From Gigaspora margarita (lineage: Eukaryota > Glomeromycota > Glomeromycetes > Diversisporales > Gigasporaceae), in contig WTPW01000650.1 in NCBI GenBank assembly GCA_009809945.1, positions 28,701 to 92,700 on the forward strand: DNA of 64,000 bases. The letters are read 5' to 3'. The position numbers were made by a program, and so were the translations under genes. The notes under the pieces are model-generated. The model worked only from the letters and a program-made list of their open reading frames with translations. It did no database searches and was not told where the DNA came from. Position 1 is the stretch's first letter, and every line of letters starts with the position of its first letter. This document shows, piece by piece, positions 20,651-32,399 of this stretch.

Positions 20651-22280
20651 GGGTGTTATTTTATAGAGACATGTCACCATGGTGACCCCCATGATCGGCC
20701 AATCAAAGTCAATCATGTGTATCCTTATTTTTTTATTTTTATTTTTTTTTTTTATTTTATTATTAATTTATTAATTTAATTTATTTTTTTTATTAAATTT
20801 ATAAAGAAAACAGAACGAAATGAAAAGAAAAACGGAATGAAACTGGGACAAAATATGGGACAAAAAAACAGACGAAATACAGGATAAAAAAACAGAACAC
20901 AAAAACAGGATTTCTTTTTCTTTAAGTTTTTTTTTATTTTATTTTTGTTTTTAAATTTTAATTTATTTTTTTTTAGTCGAATAAAAATATAAAGAAAACG
21001 GAACGAAAATGAAAAGAAACATGGGATAAAAATGGGATGAGATGAAAATGGATGAAAACGAACCCAAAACAACAGAAAAGCTCAACAAAAAATAAAGAAG
21101 AACCACTAAGGACTTACAGAACCTACTGAAGAACTTACTGAAAAAACAAAGAACTTACCCACTGAAAAATGACAAAGAAGAACTACTGAAGAACTTGAAC
21201 CCACCAACGAAGAGACAAAGAACTTACCTACTGGAAAACAACAAAATTACCTACTGAAAAATGACGTAGAACCACTAAAGGACTTATAGAACCCAACAAT
21301 GAAAAGAGAAAGAACCTCCCACCGAAAGATGACAAAATTACACTGAAAAACGACAAAGAAGAACCACTGAAGGACTTACAGAACCTATCAACGAAAAGAC
21401 AAAGAATCTATCAAACGAAAAATGACAAAATTACCTACCAGAAAATGACGAAAAAACACCGAAGAATTTACAGAACCCACTGACAAAAAAAGAAAGAACT
21501 GAAATTACCCACCAAAAAACAACGAAGAACTACCAAAGGACTTGAACCCACCAACAAAGAGACCCATCGAAAAACGACAAAGAAAAACCATCGAAGGATG
21601 ATGAAGATACAAAAAACTTATCACTGAAAAAAAAATAATAAATTACCTACTGAAATATAACGAAGAACCATCGAAGAACTTAAAAACCTATCTAAAGACT
21701 GCTCCAATAACGACTCCAATGACAACTCAAACAATGACTCTAATAACGACGACTCCAGTAACAACTCTAGCAATGACTCCAGCAAGAAGATTTTAAACAA
21801 CTAAAAAAAAAATTCGCGTTATTAAAAAAAATAAAATAAACCAAAAATAAAATAACAAAAAAAAAATAGATCATCTTATATGATCACCAATCTCAAAAAT
21901 GATTGGTTGATCATATAAGGGTCGCCATGGCAATGGGTCACCAATTCCTTTTTGCCATTAAATAAAAATTAAAATTATATAACAATATTTTATATAAAAT
22001 TGATAGCAAAATATTTATCTGCTATGTTAATTATTTAGATTTTATTTTTAAAAAAATTGTATGTAAAGACATGTCTCCATGGTGACCCTACATATAACAG
22101 CCAATCATATTTAGGGTTAGGAAATTTTCATTTGTGTTTTTGTATTATAAAAGTTAGAAAGTTTGTAGGAAATTTTAATTAGCCAATAATAAGCAATATA
22201 TTATCTAGTTACATGCTTAATTTTGATTGGCTATTCATATAAAAGATCTCTATGGAGACATGTCTCCATAAAATAACACC
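20651..22280. mobile_element. Composite TIR element carrying a purine-rich minisatellite
   Basis: The outer ends match: GGGTGTTATTTTATAGAGAC at 20651 and its near complement ending ...AAAATAACACC at 22280. Both have GACATGTC and nearby AGCCAATCA. Inner sub-ends lie at about 21870-21955 (ATGATC, GGGTCGC) and 22068-22110, so this is either one large element with an insertion or two related elements side by side. The cargo at 20805-21790 is almost T-free on the plus strand. The minus-strand frame 20776-21072 is a by-product of this bias. Confidence 0.6.
21094..21790 (+). repeat. GAAGAACCACTGAAGGACTT-type minisatellite
   Basis: About eight degenerate units of 60-100 bp are built from 'gaagaacc', 'actgaaggactta', 'cagaaccca', 'aaagaactta' and 'cactgaaaaacgac'. 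From about 21705 it passes into a 9-15-bp repeat of 'caataacgactc'. Every frame has stops or shifts between units, so it is not a protein gene now. Confidence 0.7.
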
Positions 22281-22304
22281 TATATTTTTAAATCAATTAT
22301 TAAA

Positions 22305-22635
22305 AACACACTTATGGTGTTTTATCACCATAGGTAAATTAGATTTGCAAATCTGTGTAACAAAAACAAAAAAATAAATTTTTATAAAACAAAAAATAAA
22401 TTTTGATTACTTTAGAGTTAGAATAAGGCCTGAGATTTTATCAGGGCATTAGTATATACAAAATTTAGCAAGAAATTTTTTTTGTTAGAACTCCAAAATT
22501 GGTTTCATATGCAAAATTTTTAGATATGAATGTTTTTTAAAAAAAATAAAATTTTATATTACATCTAATCTTAAATTTTGATTGGCTATTCTAATAGTTT
22601 TGTGTAATATAGTGTAAAACACCATAGGTGCGTTT
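22305..22635. mobile_element. Family T TIR element (about 330 bp)
   Basis: TIRs of about 25 bp, AAACACACTTATGGTGTTTTA at the left and the complement of AAACGCACCTATGGTGTTTT at the right. The interior includes family A-like words ('ttttagatatgaa', 'acatctaatct'). A decayed relative is at 50818-51046. Confidence 0.65.
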
Positions 22636-22639
22636 TAGT

Positions 22640-23740
22640 AAAACTCTTTTAAATATTCAAAATTTTTTGTTATATTTTCAGACTTATACAATGCATGATA
22701 TTTAAAAACAAAAATCACGTGACTTTGTTCCATTTTGAAAATTTTTATATTAAATTTTGATATTTTGTTGATTTCCTACATTTTGATTGGCTAAAATTTG
22801 ATTTTTATATTTAAATTTGCTAAAATCTGATTGGCTAAAAAATTTTTAAAATTTTAAATTTTAAAATTGACCAATTATAGGAGACAAAGTTATATAATTT
22901 GTCTCATTTTTGGCAATTTTTTTACATATCATATAAAAATTAAGCATCTTTAAAATGTTATAACTTAAAAACAAATAATAATTTTTTAAAAAACAAAGCT
23001 GTTAAGTTGTAGTAAATTAACTAAACTACAAATTAGCAGCTTTCTTTTTTTGAATATCTTTTCTGTATTAAGAGCTATTAGCTTTTAAAATTATTTTAGT
23101 CTTTAAGTGTCACGTACTATATAATTTTATCTAATGTTAATGAATTGGATTTAGGCTTTTTACTAGTTTAAGTACAGTTTATAAAATAAATTAAAAATTT
23201 TTAAAAATTATATATATAAATATTTTTTGTTCAGAGTGTAGCGAAGAACCTTAATGAACAAGTAAAGTATAACAAAAGTTACGTTTTTGATGCAAATACT
23301 AAAAATGGAAAGGATGTCTGTTCGCATGTGTAATGCATGATTACAAAACTATTTTGATCAACAAACCAGCTATTTGATTAGTAAACAGTAACACTAATCA
23401 ATTTTGGGTCGATATGTAGTACTGTATATTATAAAAAAATTATTCGTTAATAAAATAAAATTTTTTAAAATTTTACGCTTCGAACTTATATCAGTTCCCG
23501 ATTTCCTAGTATATATAAAAATCTGTTAAGTATTTCAAAATAGTTTGGTATTATTTATTTTGATATTAGTTATCCAATTTGTTATATATAAATTTGGTTT
23601 ATATAAAATTTTAAAAAAATTACATATAAAATTACTATAATCTTTGAAGCAATAATGTTTCTCAATCTATATATTAATACAATATTAAATTTTGCGATTA
23701 TAAGAGCAAAAAGAGTTGAATAAAAAAACCTTTTTTGCCA
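22640..23740. other. AT-rich repeat-derived DNA without a gene
   Basis: Relics of family E core sequence lie at about 22735-23040 (ccaattataggagacaaagt, tggcaattttttt). No TIR pair, splice-linked ORF or RNA gene was recognised. Confidence 0.4.
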
Positions 23741-24480
23741 AGTCATAGTTCTGCTATTTTTGTACAAAACAAAAATATAACTTCGCCAAACACTAGACAA
23801 ATTTACTTAGTTGGCGGAAGTAAATTACCTTGTAAGAAAATGGGTTATCTATGTACCATAAATTACTGTAAAAAATACTCCATGATCAGTACTTCCTTTG
23901 ATTTGTACCAGGTACATTTCAAGGCTATTTGTTGTGGTATTTTGTAAGAGACCCGAGTACAAATCAAAGGCTGATTTACTAATAATAGTTTTTTTTACTT
24001 ATGGGCTAATATATGCTTCTTACAAGATGCCCCATATAATATACCCCCTACCGTACAAAATATCCAGGAAGTACAAATCAAATTTTGGTCATATGAAATT
24101 TAAACCACCTGGGTATCTTACACGATAATTTATGGTACTAAAGTTAAAATTTTTAACTTTTAAATATTAAATATTTTTTTTCCTACTTTGGGCTCTTAAA
24201 CAAAGTTGTTCAGCATGTAATTTTACTTATATTTAAAGTCAAAACATACTTTTTTAGATCTTTAAAGTTGTTCAGACTATGTTTTTACATATGCTTCTCA
24301 TTTTAAAATCAAAAAATATTAGCATTTGACAAAGTTATATTTTTATTTTATTCAAAAATGACAGATCTGTAGCTTGGCAGAAAAGATTTTTTTATTTATC
24401 TCCTTTTGCTCTATATAATCACAAAATTTAAGTTTAAATTAATATGCAGATTAAGAATAGAGTTTTGGTGAAACTAGTTA
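23740..24480. repeat. Arm of the long-palindrome element, interrupted by a 278-bp insertion
   Basis: 'accttgtaagaaaatgggtt', 'taaagttaaaatttttaac' and 'aaacaaagttgttcagcatg' correspond to one arm of the palindrome at 58561-59626. Element 23857-24134 splits this arm. The uninterrupted arm reads 'gggttagctatatgctaaag'. ORFs here are incidental. Confidence 0.6.
23857..24134. mobile_element. 278-bp element with GTAC flanks
   Basis: Imperfect TIRs begin CATAAATTA and end TAATTTATG, with GTAC repeated on each side (23853-23856, 24135-24138). The empty site at 58890-58910 supports these borders. The interior has two inverted 'tttgatttgtac'/'gtacaaatcaaa' pairs. A superfamily assignment from a 4-bp TSD alone would be a guess. 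Confidence 0.65.
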
Positions 24481-24720
24481 GTTTTATCAGGACTATCTAT
24501 ACCAATAGTTCACCATCGGTGCACCATTGAAGATTTGATTTTTCTATAATTATCAGTGCACCAGTTTTAGTGCACTATAGTGCACTATTGAAGATTAGTT
24601 TTACCTGCAACTCTAGTTGAAAAATAATATTGTTTCAAAGTTTATAGTAATTTTATATATAATTTTTTAAAATTTTATATAAACCAAATTTATATTTAAT
24701 ATTGTATAACAAATTGAATA

Positions 24721-25032
24721 CATATATTCCCAAAAATAAGCTACCTTTTTTGAGCCAAAAATTACATGAAAAATATAGATTAGCTTATTTTCAAATTGTT
24801 AAATTTTTTGAAAAATTGAAAATCATACTAATAAAATATTGTCCAAATAACATGCCATTTTTACTATAAGTGTATTTTGATGTTTTGAACAAGTTTACTT
24901 AATGCATCTTTGAGGTTTATTTAGTAAAATTTGGACTTTTATAGTAGAAACTGCTAACACATTTTTTGAAATTTTTGAAAAAAATCAAGAAATAGCATAT
25001 TTTTGAAGTAGCTTATTTTTGAGAATATATGG
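24721..25032 (-). mobile_element. TA-flanked MITE family C (312 bp)
   Basis: Ends CATATATTCCCAAAAATAAG and ...TTTTTGAGAATATATGG, TA on both sides (24719-24720, 25033-25034). Uninterrupted; inverted relative to 40531-40845. Confidence 0.8.
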
Positions 25033-25349
25033 TAACTGATATTATTAAGAAAATTATTTTTAAATATTTTTAAATATTCAATTATTTGTAATTTTGTTTG
25101 TACAAGTCTTAGTACATTTTTATATATATTGATTTTTATAAATTATTGGTAAATTTTATAATCTAAAAGCTTATAATAGGATCCCAGACATTTCAATATA
25201 GGTCATATTTTTTTTAGCAAATTGGTCCAAATTTGGTCAAAGGTCCAAATTTAAATTTTAGCAAATTAAAATTAATTCAAATAATAGTCACATTTTTAGT
25301 TTTGGCAAAATGGTTGGATTTTTGTAGCATCATAATTTATTTTTTATCA

Positions 25350-26215
25350 AATTATTAATTTTTTGAAAAGAATAAATAAAATAGCCAACAATACTATTTA
25401 TGTGAAATTTTATTAAGACAATCAAACTTTGAGTTAGGGGCGTGCCATTTATTATGTAATATTTTTTACTTAGTAGCTATCCTCATCCATGTATGGTGTA
25501 ATTACTTTATTTAATTCAGATTGATTAATATAATATATAGACGTGATCACTACTTCTGACTATGTATCCATGGTAAAAATTACGTAATAAATAGCATGCC
25601 CCTTACTAACAAAAGTTGTAGAATAAGTCAAAAAACATTAGTTTTATAAAACAACTTTGATATTTTATTATTAAAATTTGTCTTTATGATTAAAATATGT
25701 TTTATTATATATGCAAAAAAATGATTTATAAAGAAATATTGATGTTTTTGAATAAAAAAAAAAGCTATTTTGGAATGAAAATTAAACCAAATAACTTAAA
25801 ATTTCAAAAAGTAAAATTTTATTTGGTTATCTATCACTTTTAATAGTGCACGTAACTTATTTCATTTGAATTTGTGAAAATCAGAGCAGTTTTTGTCTTC
25901 ATCAAAATTGAAAATTTTAGAAAATTCTGAATCTGAAAATAAAATTAAATATCTAAGTATCTTCGTCAATATTAATCTGTTTTTGATAAATTTTAATAGA
26001 GAATAGCTGAATACCATATCTTTTAACTTACTTAGTAGCTTTTTAAGGGTTTATTTTGAGAAAGTCCTTCTAGGAGCATTTGAAGTTTAGAGAAAATCTT
26101 GCGAAAACATAGATATTTGAATTAACAAAAACATTAATATCTTTATAAGTTTTTAATATTTTTTATAAAATTTGAGATTTTATAAGTAAAAAATATGCTC
26201 TTCAAGTCTTGTTTT
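25350..26215 (+). repeat. Family Q dispersed repeat, interrupted by a TTA-flanked MITE
   Basis: About 690 bp is collinear with 33690-34320 ('ccaacaatactatttatgtg', 'caaataacttaaaatttcaa', 'agtccttctaggagcattt'). The MITE at 25437-25602 lies inside. All frames are closed. Family Q has no recognised ends; class unknown. Confidence 0.6.
25437..25602. mobile_element. Family H PIF/Harbinger-like MITE (166 bp)
   Basis: TIRs of about 30 bp, GGGGCGTGCCATTTATTA at the left and the complement ending ...AATAGCATGCCCC. TSD TTA (25434-25436, 25603-25605). The paralogous empty site 'gagttactaac' at about 33726-33736 confirms the insertion. Confidence 0.88.
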
Positions 26216-26267
26216 AAATTTTTTTAATTAGCTTAGTAAAATATTCCAAAAAATTGCCAAAAAAACT

Positions 26268-26937
26268 TTAATTGATAATCCGCCTGTCAACTGGAGAGTG
26301 ACGAAATATGACATGCTTCTATCTAAAAATTTTTTCTTATTAAGTTAACAATATATGTCCACTAATTGGAAGTTGTAGAGCTTGTCTAGACGCATCTAAT
26401 AGTGGTTAGATCATCCAAATCGGCCTAGTGGATGGTAAGATATTTTTAAAAAACGATTTGCTGACTATATAAAATCCCATGATGAAGATTACATATGAAA
26501 ATTACTATAGGCGAAATGTGGCGTGCTTCCATCTAAAAATATTTTTCTTACTAAGTTAACAATATATGTCCACTAATTGAAAGTTGTAGAGCTCGTTGAG
26601 ACGCATCTAACAGTGGTTAGATCATTCAAATCGGCCTAGTGGATGACGAGATATTGTCAAAAAACGATTGGCCAACTATATAAAATCTCTATATAAACAA
26701 ACATTGTTTACATAAAGATTTTATATAGTCAGCCAATCGTTTTTTGACAATATCTCGCCATCTACTAGGCTAGTTTAAATGATCTAATCACTGTTAGATG
26801 TGTCTAAACGAGCTCTACAACTTTCTATTAGTGGACATGTATCATTAACTTAGTAAGAAAAAAACTTTTAGATGAAAGCACGCCACATTTTGCCTATCCC
26901 TTAATCTGTAGACTGTTCCAGGCAAATTTGCCTGGAA
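26268..26937. mobile_element. Family J element with an internal palindrome of about 375 bp
   Basis: One end is 'ttaattgataatccgcctgtc'-like; the other ends in a perfect 22-bp palindrome starting TTCCAGGCAAA (26916-26937). Bases 26515-26890 form a palindrome centred near 26700 with 'ctatataaaatctctatat' and 'gagctc' in its arms. Bases 26283-26510 duplicate one arm. Copies lie at 29708-29966 and 53738-54450, and a related palindrome at 52869-53241. Confidence 0.7.
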
Positions 26938-27054
26938 AAATACTATAAATATACTTATGATCTACTTTTTTTAAAAATTAAAATATTAAAATAAAATTTT
27001 ATTTAATAATATAGGTCATCTCGTCACTTCTGACATATTATATATATATATATA

Positions 27055-27600
27055 TTTTTTTTTTTTAAACTTTGGCGGATCTCGCCGTTGCTTTATTTGT
27101 AAAGAACTGATGTATCTTACAACCCTGATGGGCGGTACATTTATTACTATTACTATAACTAATGTTATTTATATAAAGCCCGACATCATTCGGTTACTTC
27201 CCACAGCACCTAGATGCGACCCACCGCAGTAACCCCCAGAGAGGTCACATGCCGGAAGCTCCTACCGGAGCGCCAAAGAGGGATTCAACCTAAACGGGCC
27301 GGTGACGCCACGAGTTCATGTAGTATCATGTAGATCCAGACTTGGGCCTCACATTACGTCTCGTGACTTCGGTTATTCCAAATCGGGGTCCTAGCACAGT
27401 TTTCTTCACAGCCACAAATTCTCGAAATAATGGCTGCCCAATTAAGTCCATCTGTGCGATGTCCTGGGTTCCTGTCTTCCCACGGTGTTTCAGTTCCCTA
27501 ACCAGCTGGCTTTTCTTATTTCGCCTTTGGGAGGAATCGAACCGGCAACCTTGCTATTTGTATCCTCAGAGCATAACCACTATGCTATTGACCCGGAGAA
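27055..27600 (-). mobile_element. Full-length tRNA-headed SINE
   Basis: Reading the minus strand from 27600: a tRNA-like head with A box TAGCATAGTGG and B box GGTTCGATTCC (complement of 27533-27543), a body of about 450 bp at near-normal GC, and an A tail (T-run 27055-27066 on plus). The 15-bp TSD TGACATATTATATAT occupies 27031-27045 and 27601-27615. By the tRNA-SINE paradigm it is transcribed by Pol III and moved by a LINE reverse transcriptase encoded elsewhere. The plus-strand frame 27342-27623 crosses the head and is not a gene. Confidence 0.92.
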
Positions 27601-27757
27601 TGACATATTATATATTAATATAGCAAGTAAAAATATTTATAAATAATATTTTATTTAATTATTGTTATTTTAAATATATCTTTTGGGAAAGTATATATTA
27701 TAATATCAAGCTATAAATATAAATTTATGGTATAAAAATTAATTATTTTTTATTATT

Positions 27758-28399
27758 TTTTTGTTTTTTGTTTTTTCCCTTTGTTCTTACTTCCAGCGAT
27801 ATACAACCACCAACTATCAGACCAAATGTTTTTGCGTTAATGGGGCGCAGTCATCGAGGCTTCCACTTGTGGTCAGGCCGTATCTGAACCAACTCTGTGG
27901 TAAGTGCATATTCCTTAAACCACTACCACTAACCATCCAACCCGACAAATTGTATACACTTTGTGTTATCATTTAATGCGCATGTAATCGCTGGAACGTA
28001 CAGCCAGCTCTAGCAGGTCCAAGTCCGGATGGGGTGCGTTCGTCATTTGACGTCCCAGGTCCCTGTTTCCCACGGTGTTTCAGTTCTGCCTATATCCATC
28101 TAGCCCAGTCCTTGCTTCGCCGCTTATGCGTAAGAAGTAGCACCGATGTCTTTGACTCTCATATGGAGCCCTAACCGACTATGGCTATGACTTCCAAAGG
28201 TCCTATCGTCAACGGCCCGGACTGTTATAGAATGTGGCTGAACCATCCAAATATGGTTCTAGCATCCTAATTCAAGTCGTCCTTCACATGATCGTGTATA
28301 GTTAATTTTTGCCGTTTGTAGGACTTGAACTGGCAACCTTCTACTTGAAACGGTTAATGTCCTGGGAGTGCAACCACTATGCTATCGACCCGCAGGACT
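27758..28399 (-). mobile_element. Second full-length tRNA-headed SINE, same orientation
   Basis: The minus-strand head at 28399-28310 has A box TAGCATAGTGG and B box GGTTGCCAGTTCAAGTCC. The 16-bp TSD ATTATTTTTTATTATT lies at 27742-27757 and 28400-28415 (AT-rich but exact). It shares 'gaactgaaacaccgtggga' with 27055-27600 but has a different 3' half. It lies only 127 bp from its neighbour. Confidence 0.88.
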
Positions 28400-28415
28400 A
28401 TTATTTTTTATTATT

Positions 28416-29700
28416 AATTTATATATTAAAAAATAATAGATAGTTTATATATTTATAAATTGTTGTATTTTTTTTTTATTATACAAACTATATTTTTTTT
28501 ATAAAAAAAAATAATTCTAGTGATATTTTGTATATATAATAAAAATTTTTATAAAAGTTAAAATATTTGTTATTAATATAGTTTATAGGTTAAAAACTAG
28601 TAAATAATATAAATATACTAATTTTTAGTATAATATATACTTATATAACAAGTTAATAAAATTTATAATCAATAAATTTTTAGTTAATATTAGTTTAAAA
28701 TTAGAGTTTAAAGGATTATTTTATATATATATATGCATATAAAATTTTTAAATTTTAAAAAGATATTGATTTTTTAACTTTTTTTAACCTAAAATAGGCA
28801 TTATTTTACTATATAAAATAGTAGTAAATTAGTTTAAATTAGTATTATAAATTATACTATAACTTTTTTTTCTACATAATAACTTTATTTGAAATTTTGC
28901 AGGTTTATTCTTGATAGTTACATCAAGACATTTGCGAATTATCACAAAAATATACTTGATTTTGATTGGGTAAATTTTAAAAATACTAGAAATTTTAATT
29001 TTTTAAATTTTTTTATTTTAAAAATTAAACAATTTTAAAAATTTTTTAAAAAATATTAAATTAATAATTAATAGAATTTTTTTTTATAAATAAATTATAT
29101 ATATATTTAATATTATATATAATTTTTTTTAAAATTTTAATTTATAAAAATCAAAACTTTATTATGTAGTAACTTTGAACTATTAATTTTTTTGTCCAGA
29201 AGTGATGAGATTACCCATATTTGAAAATAAGGATTATATTTTAGTAAAATTTAATTTTATATTATAAGAAAAAAAGTATAAGTTGCTTATAAGCTAAAAA
29301 TAGACAATTTTAAAAAAAATTATCACTAATTCTTGGCGAACTCTATAAATATTAGCTCTAGCCCTCTGTTTTTAATATATATTGTAGTTTATAAAAAGGA
29401 TTACAACTTTTATTATTGCAACTTTTGTAATTTACTTGTAAAAATTAAGACTTGTATTAGAAGTAAAATTTTTTTTTATAGAGGGAACATATAAAATTTA
29501 AGAAAAGTTAAAGAAAAATTCTATAGTAAAAATTTTTAAATAAAAACTTTAAAGTTTTATTGTATAAAAGTTTTCTAATAATTTTAAAAAATTTTTCTAA
29601 GAAAGTTTATAAAATATGTTTTAAAAAAAGTATTTTATAAAGAAAGTATATCCTATATTCTTAATAAATTTTTGTTTGATTTAAAAAATTATAAATTCTT
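28416..29700. other. Extremely AT-rich DNA without a gene
   Basis: Long A/T stretches with few G or C. 'ccagaagtgatgagattaccc' at 29200-29220 is the inverted counterpart of 'tcatctcgtcacttctga' at 27016-27033, so the two SINEs may sit inside an older inverted-repeat element of about 2.2 kb. No coding signal. Confidence 0.45.
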
Positions 29701-29707
29701 TTTAATT

Positions 29708-29966
29708 TTCCAGGCAAATTTGCCTGGAATACAGTTTAAGGGATAGTGATTTTCATATGTAATCTCTGTCACAGGATTTTATATAGTTAGCAAATCATTT
29801 TTCGACGATATCCCACTATCCACTGGGCCGATTTGAATGATCTAACCACTATTAGATGTGTCTCGACGAGCTCTACAACTTTCAATTAGTGGACATATAT
29901 CGTTAACTTAAAGATAAAAGCATGCCACCTTTTATCACTTTCTAGTTGACAGGTAGATTATCAATT
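29708..29966. mobile_element. Short family J element (about 259 bp)
   Basis: Starts with the same 22-bp palindrome (29708-29729) found at 26916-26937, and ends 'agttgacaggtagattatcaa', the complement of the other family J end. Only one arm of the internal palindrome is present. The orientation is opposite to 26268-26937. Confidence 0.7.
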
Positions 29967-29986
29967 AATAAAATTTTAAATACATA

Positions 29987-30394
29987 CAGTGCGGGACACC
30001 TAAAGACTTCACAAACTTTAAAAGCTAATAATATTCAATATAAAACCAATATCACAAAAAATAGGCCCCTATTTTGTAATTTAGCTAATTTGCTACAACT
30101 TAGCAGTCTTAACTTTTTAAAAATTAATATAAATTTTTTCAATTAATGAGTTTAAAAGTATAGTATTTTTATATGATCTGTAAAAATTTGGCCAAAAATA
30201 GGACAAGTCATATATTTTAGTCTTCTGTTATTAGCTAATTTTAAAATTAATTTTTAAATTAATTTTAAAATATTTTTAAAAATTAATTATTAGCCAATCA
30301 AAATGCAAGAATTTACAAAGACATCAAATTTCAATATGAAATTTTTGAAAATAGGACAAATTTCAAAAATTCTGCCTTTAGGTATCCTGCACTA
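29987..30394 (+). mobile_element. Family E TA-flanked MITE (408 bp)
   Basis: TIRs CAGTGCGGGACACCTAAAG and complement ...TTTAGGTATCCTGCACTA, TA at 29985-29986 and 30395-30396. It has the same length and nearly the same sequence as 37864-38271, suggesting recent spread. The ends fit Tc1/mariner-type insertion. Confidence 0.88.
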
Positions 30395-30479
30395 TATGTT
30401 TTCTAATAAAAAATGCTGACAACATGATTTATACAAACTTTTATTAAGATAATAAAACTTTGACATCACCAAAATTTGT

Positions 30480-30850
30480 ACGGGGATTACTATCGATTTT
30501 TATCGGTTATTGGCTAGTAATCAATTAAAATCCCCCCTGACGAGGACTATCGATTAAGTTAGTAATCGATAATAATCGGTAACAATCGATAGTAATCAGA
30601 TTAAAATCACGAATAATAATTCAATTAAGACTATTATACTTAATACTTATTTTTAAACATTTTACAGGATTTTGCATATGATCGCAAGGTTTCGCATTTT
30701 AATCTAAAATTTTATATTTTTTTATTTATTATTATTATTATACAGGTTTTCGCATATTTTTACAACGTTTCACATTTTAATATAAAATTTTATATTTATT
30801 TATTTATTATTATTATTATACATTATATTTTAAATTAAATATATTTTATT
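30480..30850. repeat. ATCGAT-rich repeat with a 78-bp tandem duplication
   Basis: 'actatcgattttatcgg'-type words at 30490-30600 are followed by two tandem copies (30663-30822) of a unit of about 78 bp: 'tttcgcattttaat...aaattttatattt' plus a TTA microsatellite. Inverted relative to 2050-2335. Confidence 0.55.
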
Positions 30851-31080
30851 TATTATATATTATTATATATTCTTTACAACAAAAAAAAATAACGAAAAAA
30901 AATGAAAACAAAAATAAACTACTTTCGCACTTCGTTGCATAATACTAGCGCTATATACTTATTTTCCTCACCCCCAGTTAGCTATTATTTCTCTTCTTTG
31001 TTTTAACTATTATATTTGCTTATATTCGCTACTTTCTAAAAATAGTAGAGAAGTAAAAAAATAACAAAAAAAAACAAAAA

Positions 31081-32002
31081 NNNNNNNNNNNNNNNNNNNN
31101 NNNNNNNNNNNNNNNNNNNNNNNNNNNNNNNNNNNNNNNNNNNNNNNNNNNNNNNNNNNNNNNNNNNNNNNNNNNNNNNNNNNNNNNNNNNNNNNNNNNN
31201 NNNNNNNNNNNNNNNNNNNNNNNNNNNNNNNNNNNNNNNNNNNNNNNNNNNNNNNNNNNNNNNNNNNNNNNNNNNNNNNNNNNNNNNNNNNNNNNNNNNN
31301 NNNNNNNNNNNNNNNNNNNNNNNNNNNNNNNNNNNNNNNNNNNNNNNNNNNNNNNNNNNNNNNNNNNNNNNNNNNNNNNNNNNNNNNNNNNNNNNNNNNN
31401 NNNNNNNNNNNNNNNNNNNNNNNNNNNNNNNNNNNNNNNNNNNNNNNNNNNNNNNNNNNNNNNNNNNNNNNNNNNNNNNNNNNNNNNNNNNNNNNNNNNN
31501 NNNNNNNNNNNNNNNNNNNNNNNNNNNNNNNNNNNNNNNNNNNNNNNNNNNNNNNNNNNNNNNNNNNNNNNNNNNNNNNNNNNNNNNNNNNNNNNNNNNN
31601 NNNNNNNNNNNNNNNNNNNNNNNNNNNNNNNNNNNNNNNNNNNNNNNNNNNNNNNNNNNNNNNNNNNNNNNNNNNNNNNNNNNNNNNNNNNNNNNNNNNN
31701 NNNNNNNNNNNNNNNNNNNNNNNNNNNNNNNNNNNNNNNNNNNNNNNNNNNNNNNNNNNNNNNNNNNNNNNNNNNNNNNNNNNNNNNNNNNNNNNNNNNN
31801 NNNNNNNNNNNNNNNNNNNNNNNNNNNNNNNNNNNNNNNNNNNNNNNNNNNNNNNNNNNNNNNNNNNNNNNNNNNNNNNNNNNNNNNNNNNNNNNNNNNN
31901 NNNNNNNNNNNNNNNNNNNNNNNNNNNNNNNNNNNNNNNNNNNNNNNNNNNNNNNNNNNNNNNNNNNNNNNNNNNNNNNNNNNNNNNNNNNNNNNNNNNN
32001 NN
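31081..32002. other. Assembly gap (922 N)
   Basis: Unbroken N. Flanks are homopolymer-rich (AAACAAAAA at the left, AC-poor A-runs from 32085 at the right). The 383-aa frame translated across it is meaningless. Confidence 0.99.
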
Positions 32003-32399
32003 AGTCATATTGTGTACTTGCATAGTACCGAAAAGTTGTTGGTTTTCTTGCAAAGGGCTGGTTTTCTTGTACAGTGCCAAATAAAAAGAAAAAAAATTAA
32101 AAAATAAAAAAAAAAACAAAGCGAAACAAAAAAACAAAACAAAAATAAAAAAACAAAACAAAACAAAAAAAAAACAATGTAGAAGATCTAATTTATAAAC
32201 AAAAGATCTAATCTGATCGTGTAATACAAAATTTTATCGATCCATTATACAATATTTCAAATCATTGTGCAAATATAGTCCAATGCGTGCTTGGTATGAT
32301 ACAGGTTACAGATCGCTTGGTTTCACAGTTCTAAAATATTTTTGAAATGTATCGAACCATTTCGAAACTACTACTGTAATTTAAAAAATAAAAACAAAA

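Noticed and set aside
20776..21072. 98-aa Phe/Lys-rich membrane-like protein
   Set aside because: It is the complement of a T-free purine tract in a repeat element; the hydrophobic look is base composition.
27342..27623. 93-aa protein in GC-richer DNA
   Set aside because: It is antisense to a SINE, including its tRNA-like head, and is closed in the other copies.
31010..32161. 383-residue minus-strand open frame
   Set aside because: It is open only because 922 Ns are translated as X; the real ends are low-complexity A/T.
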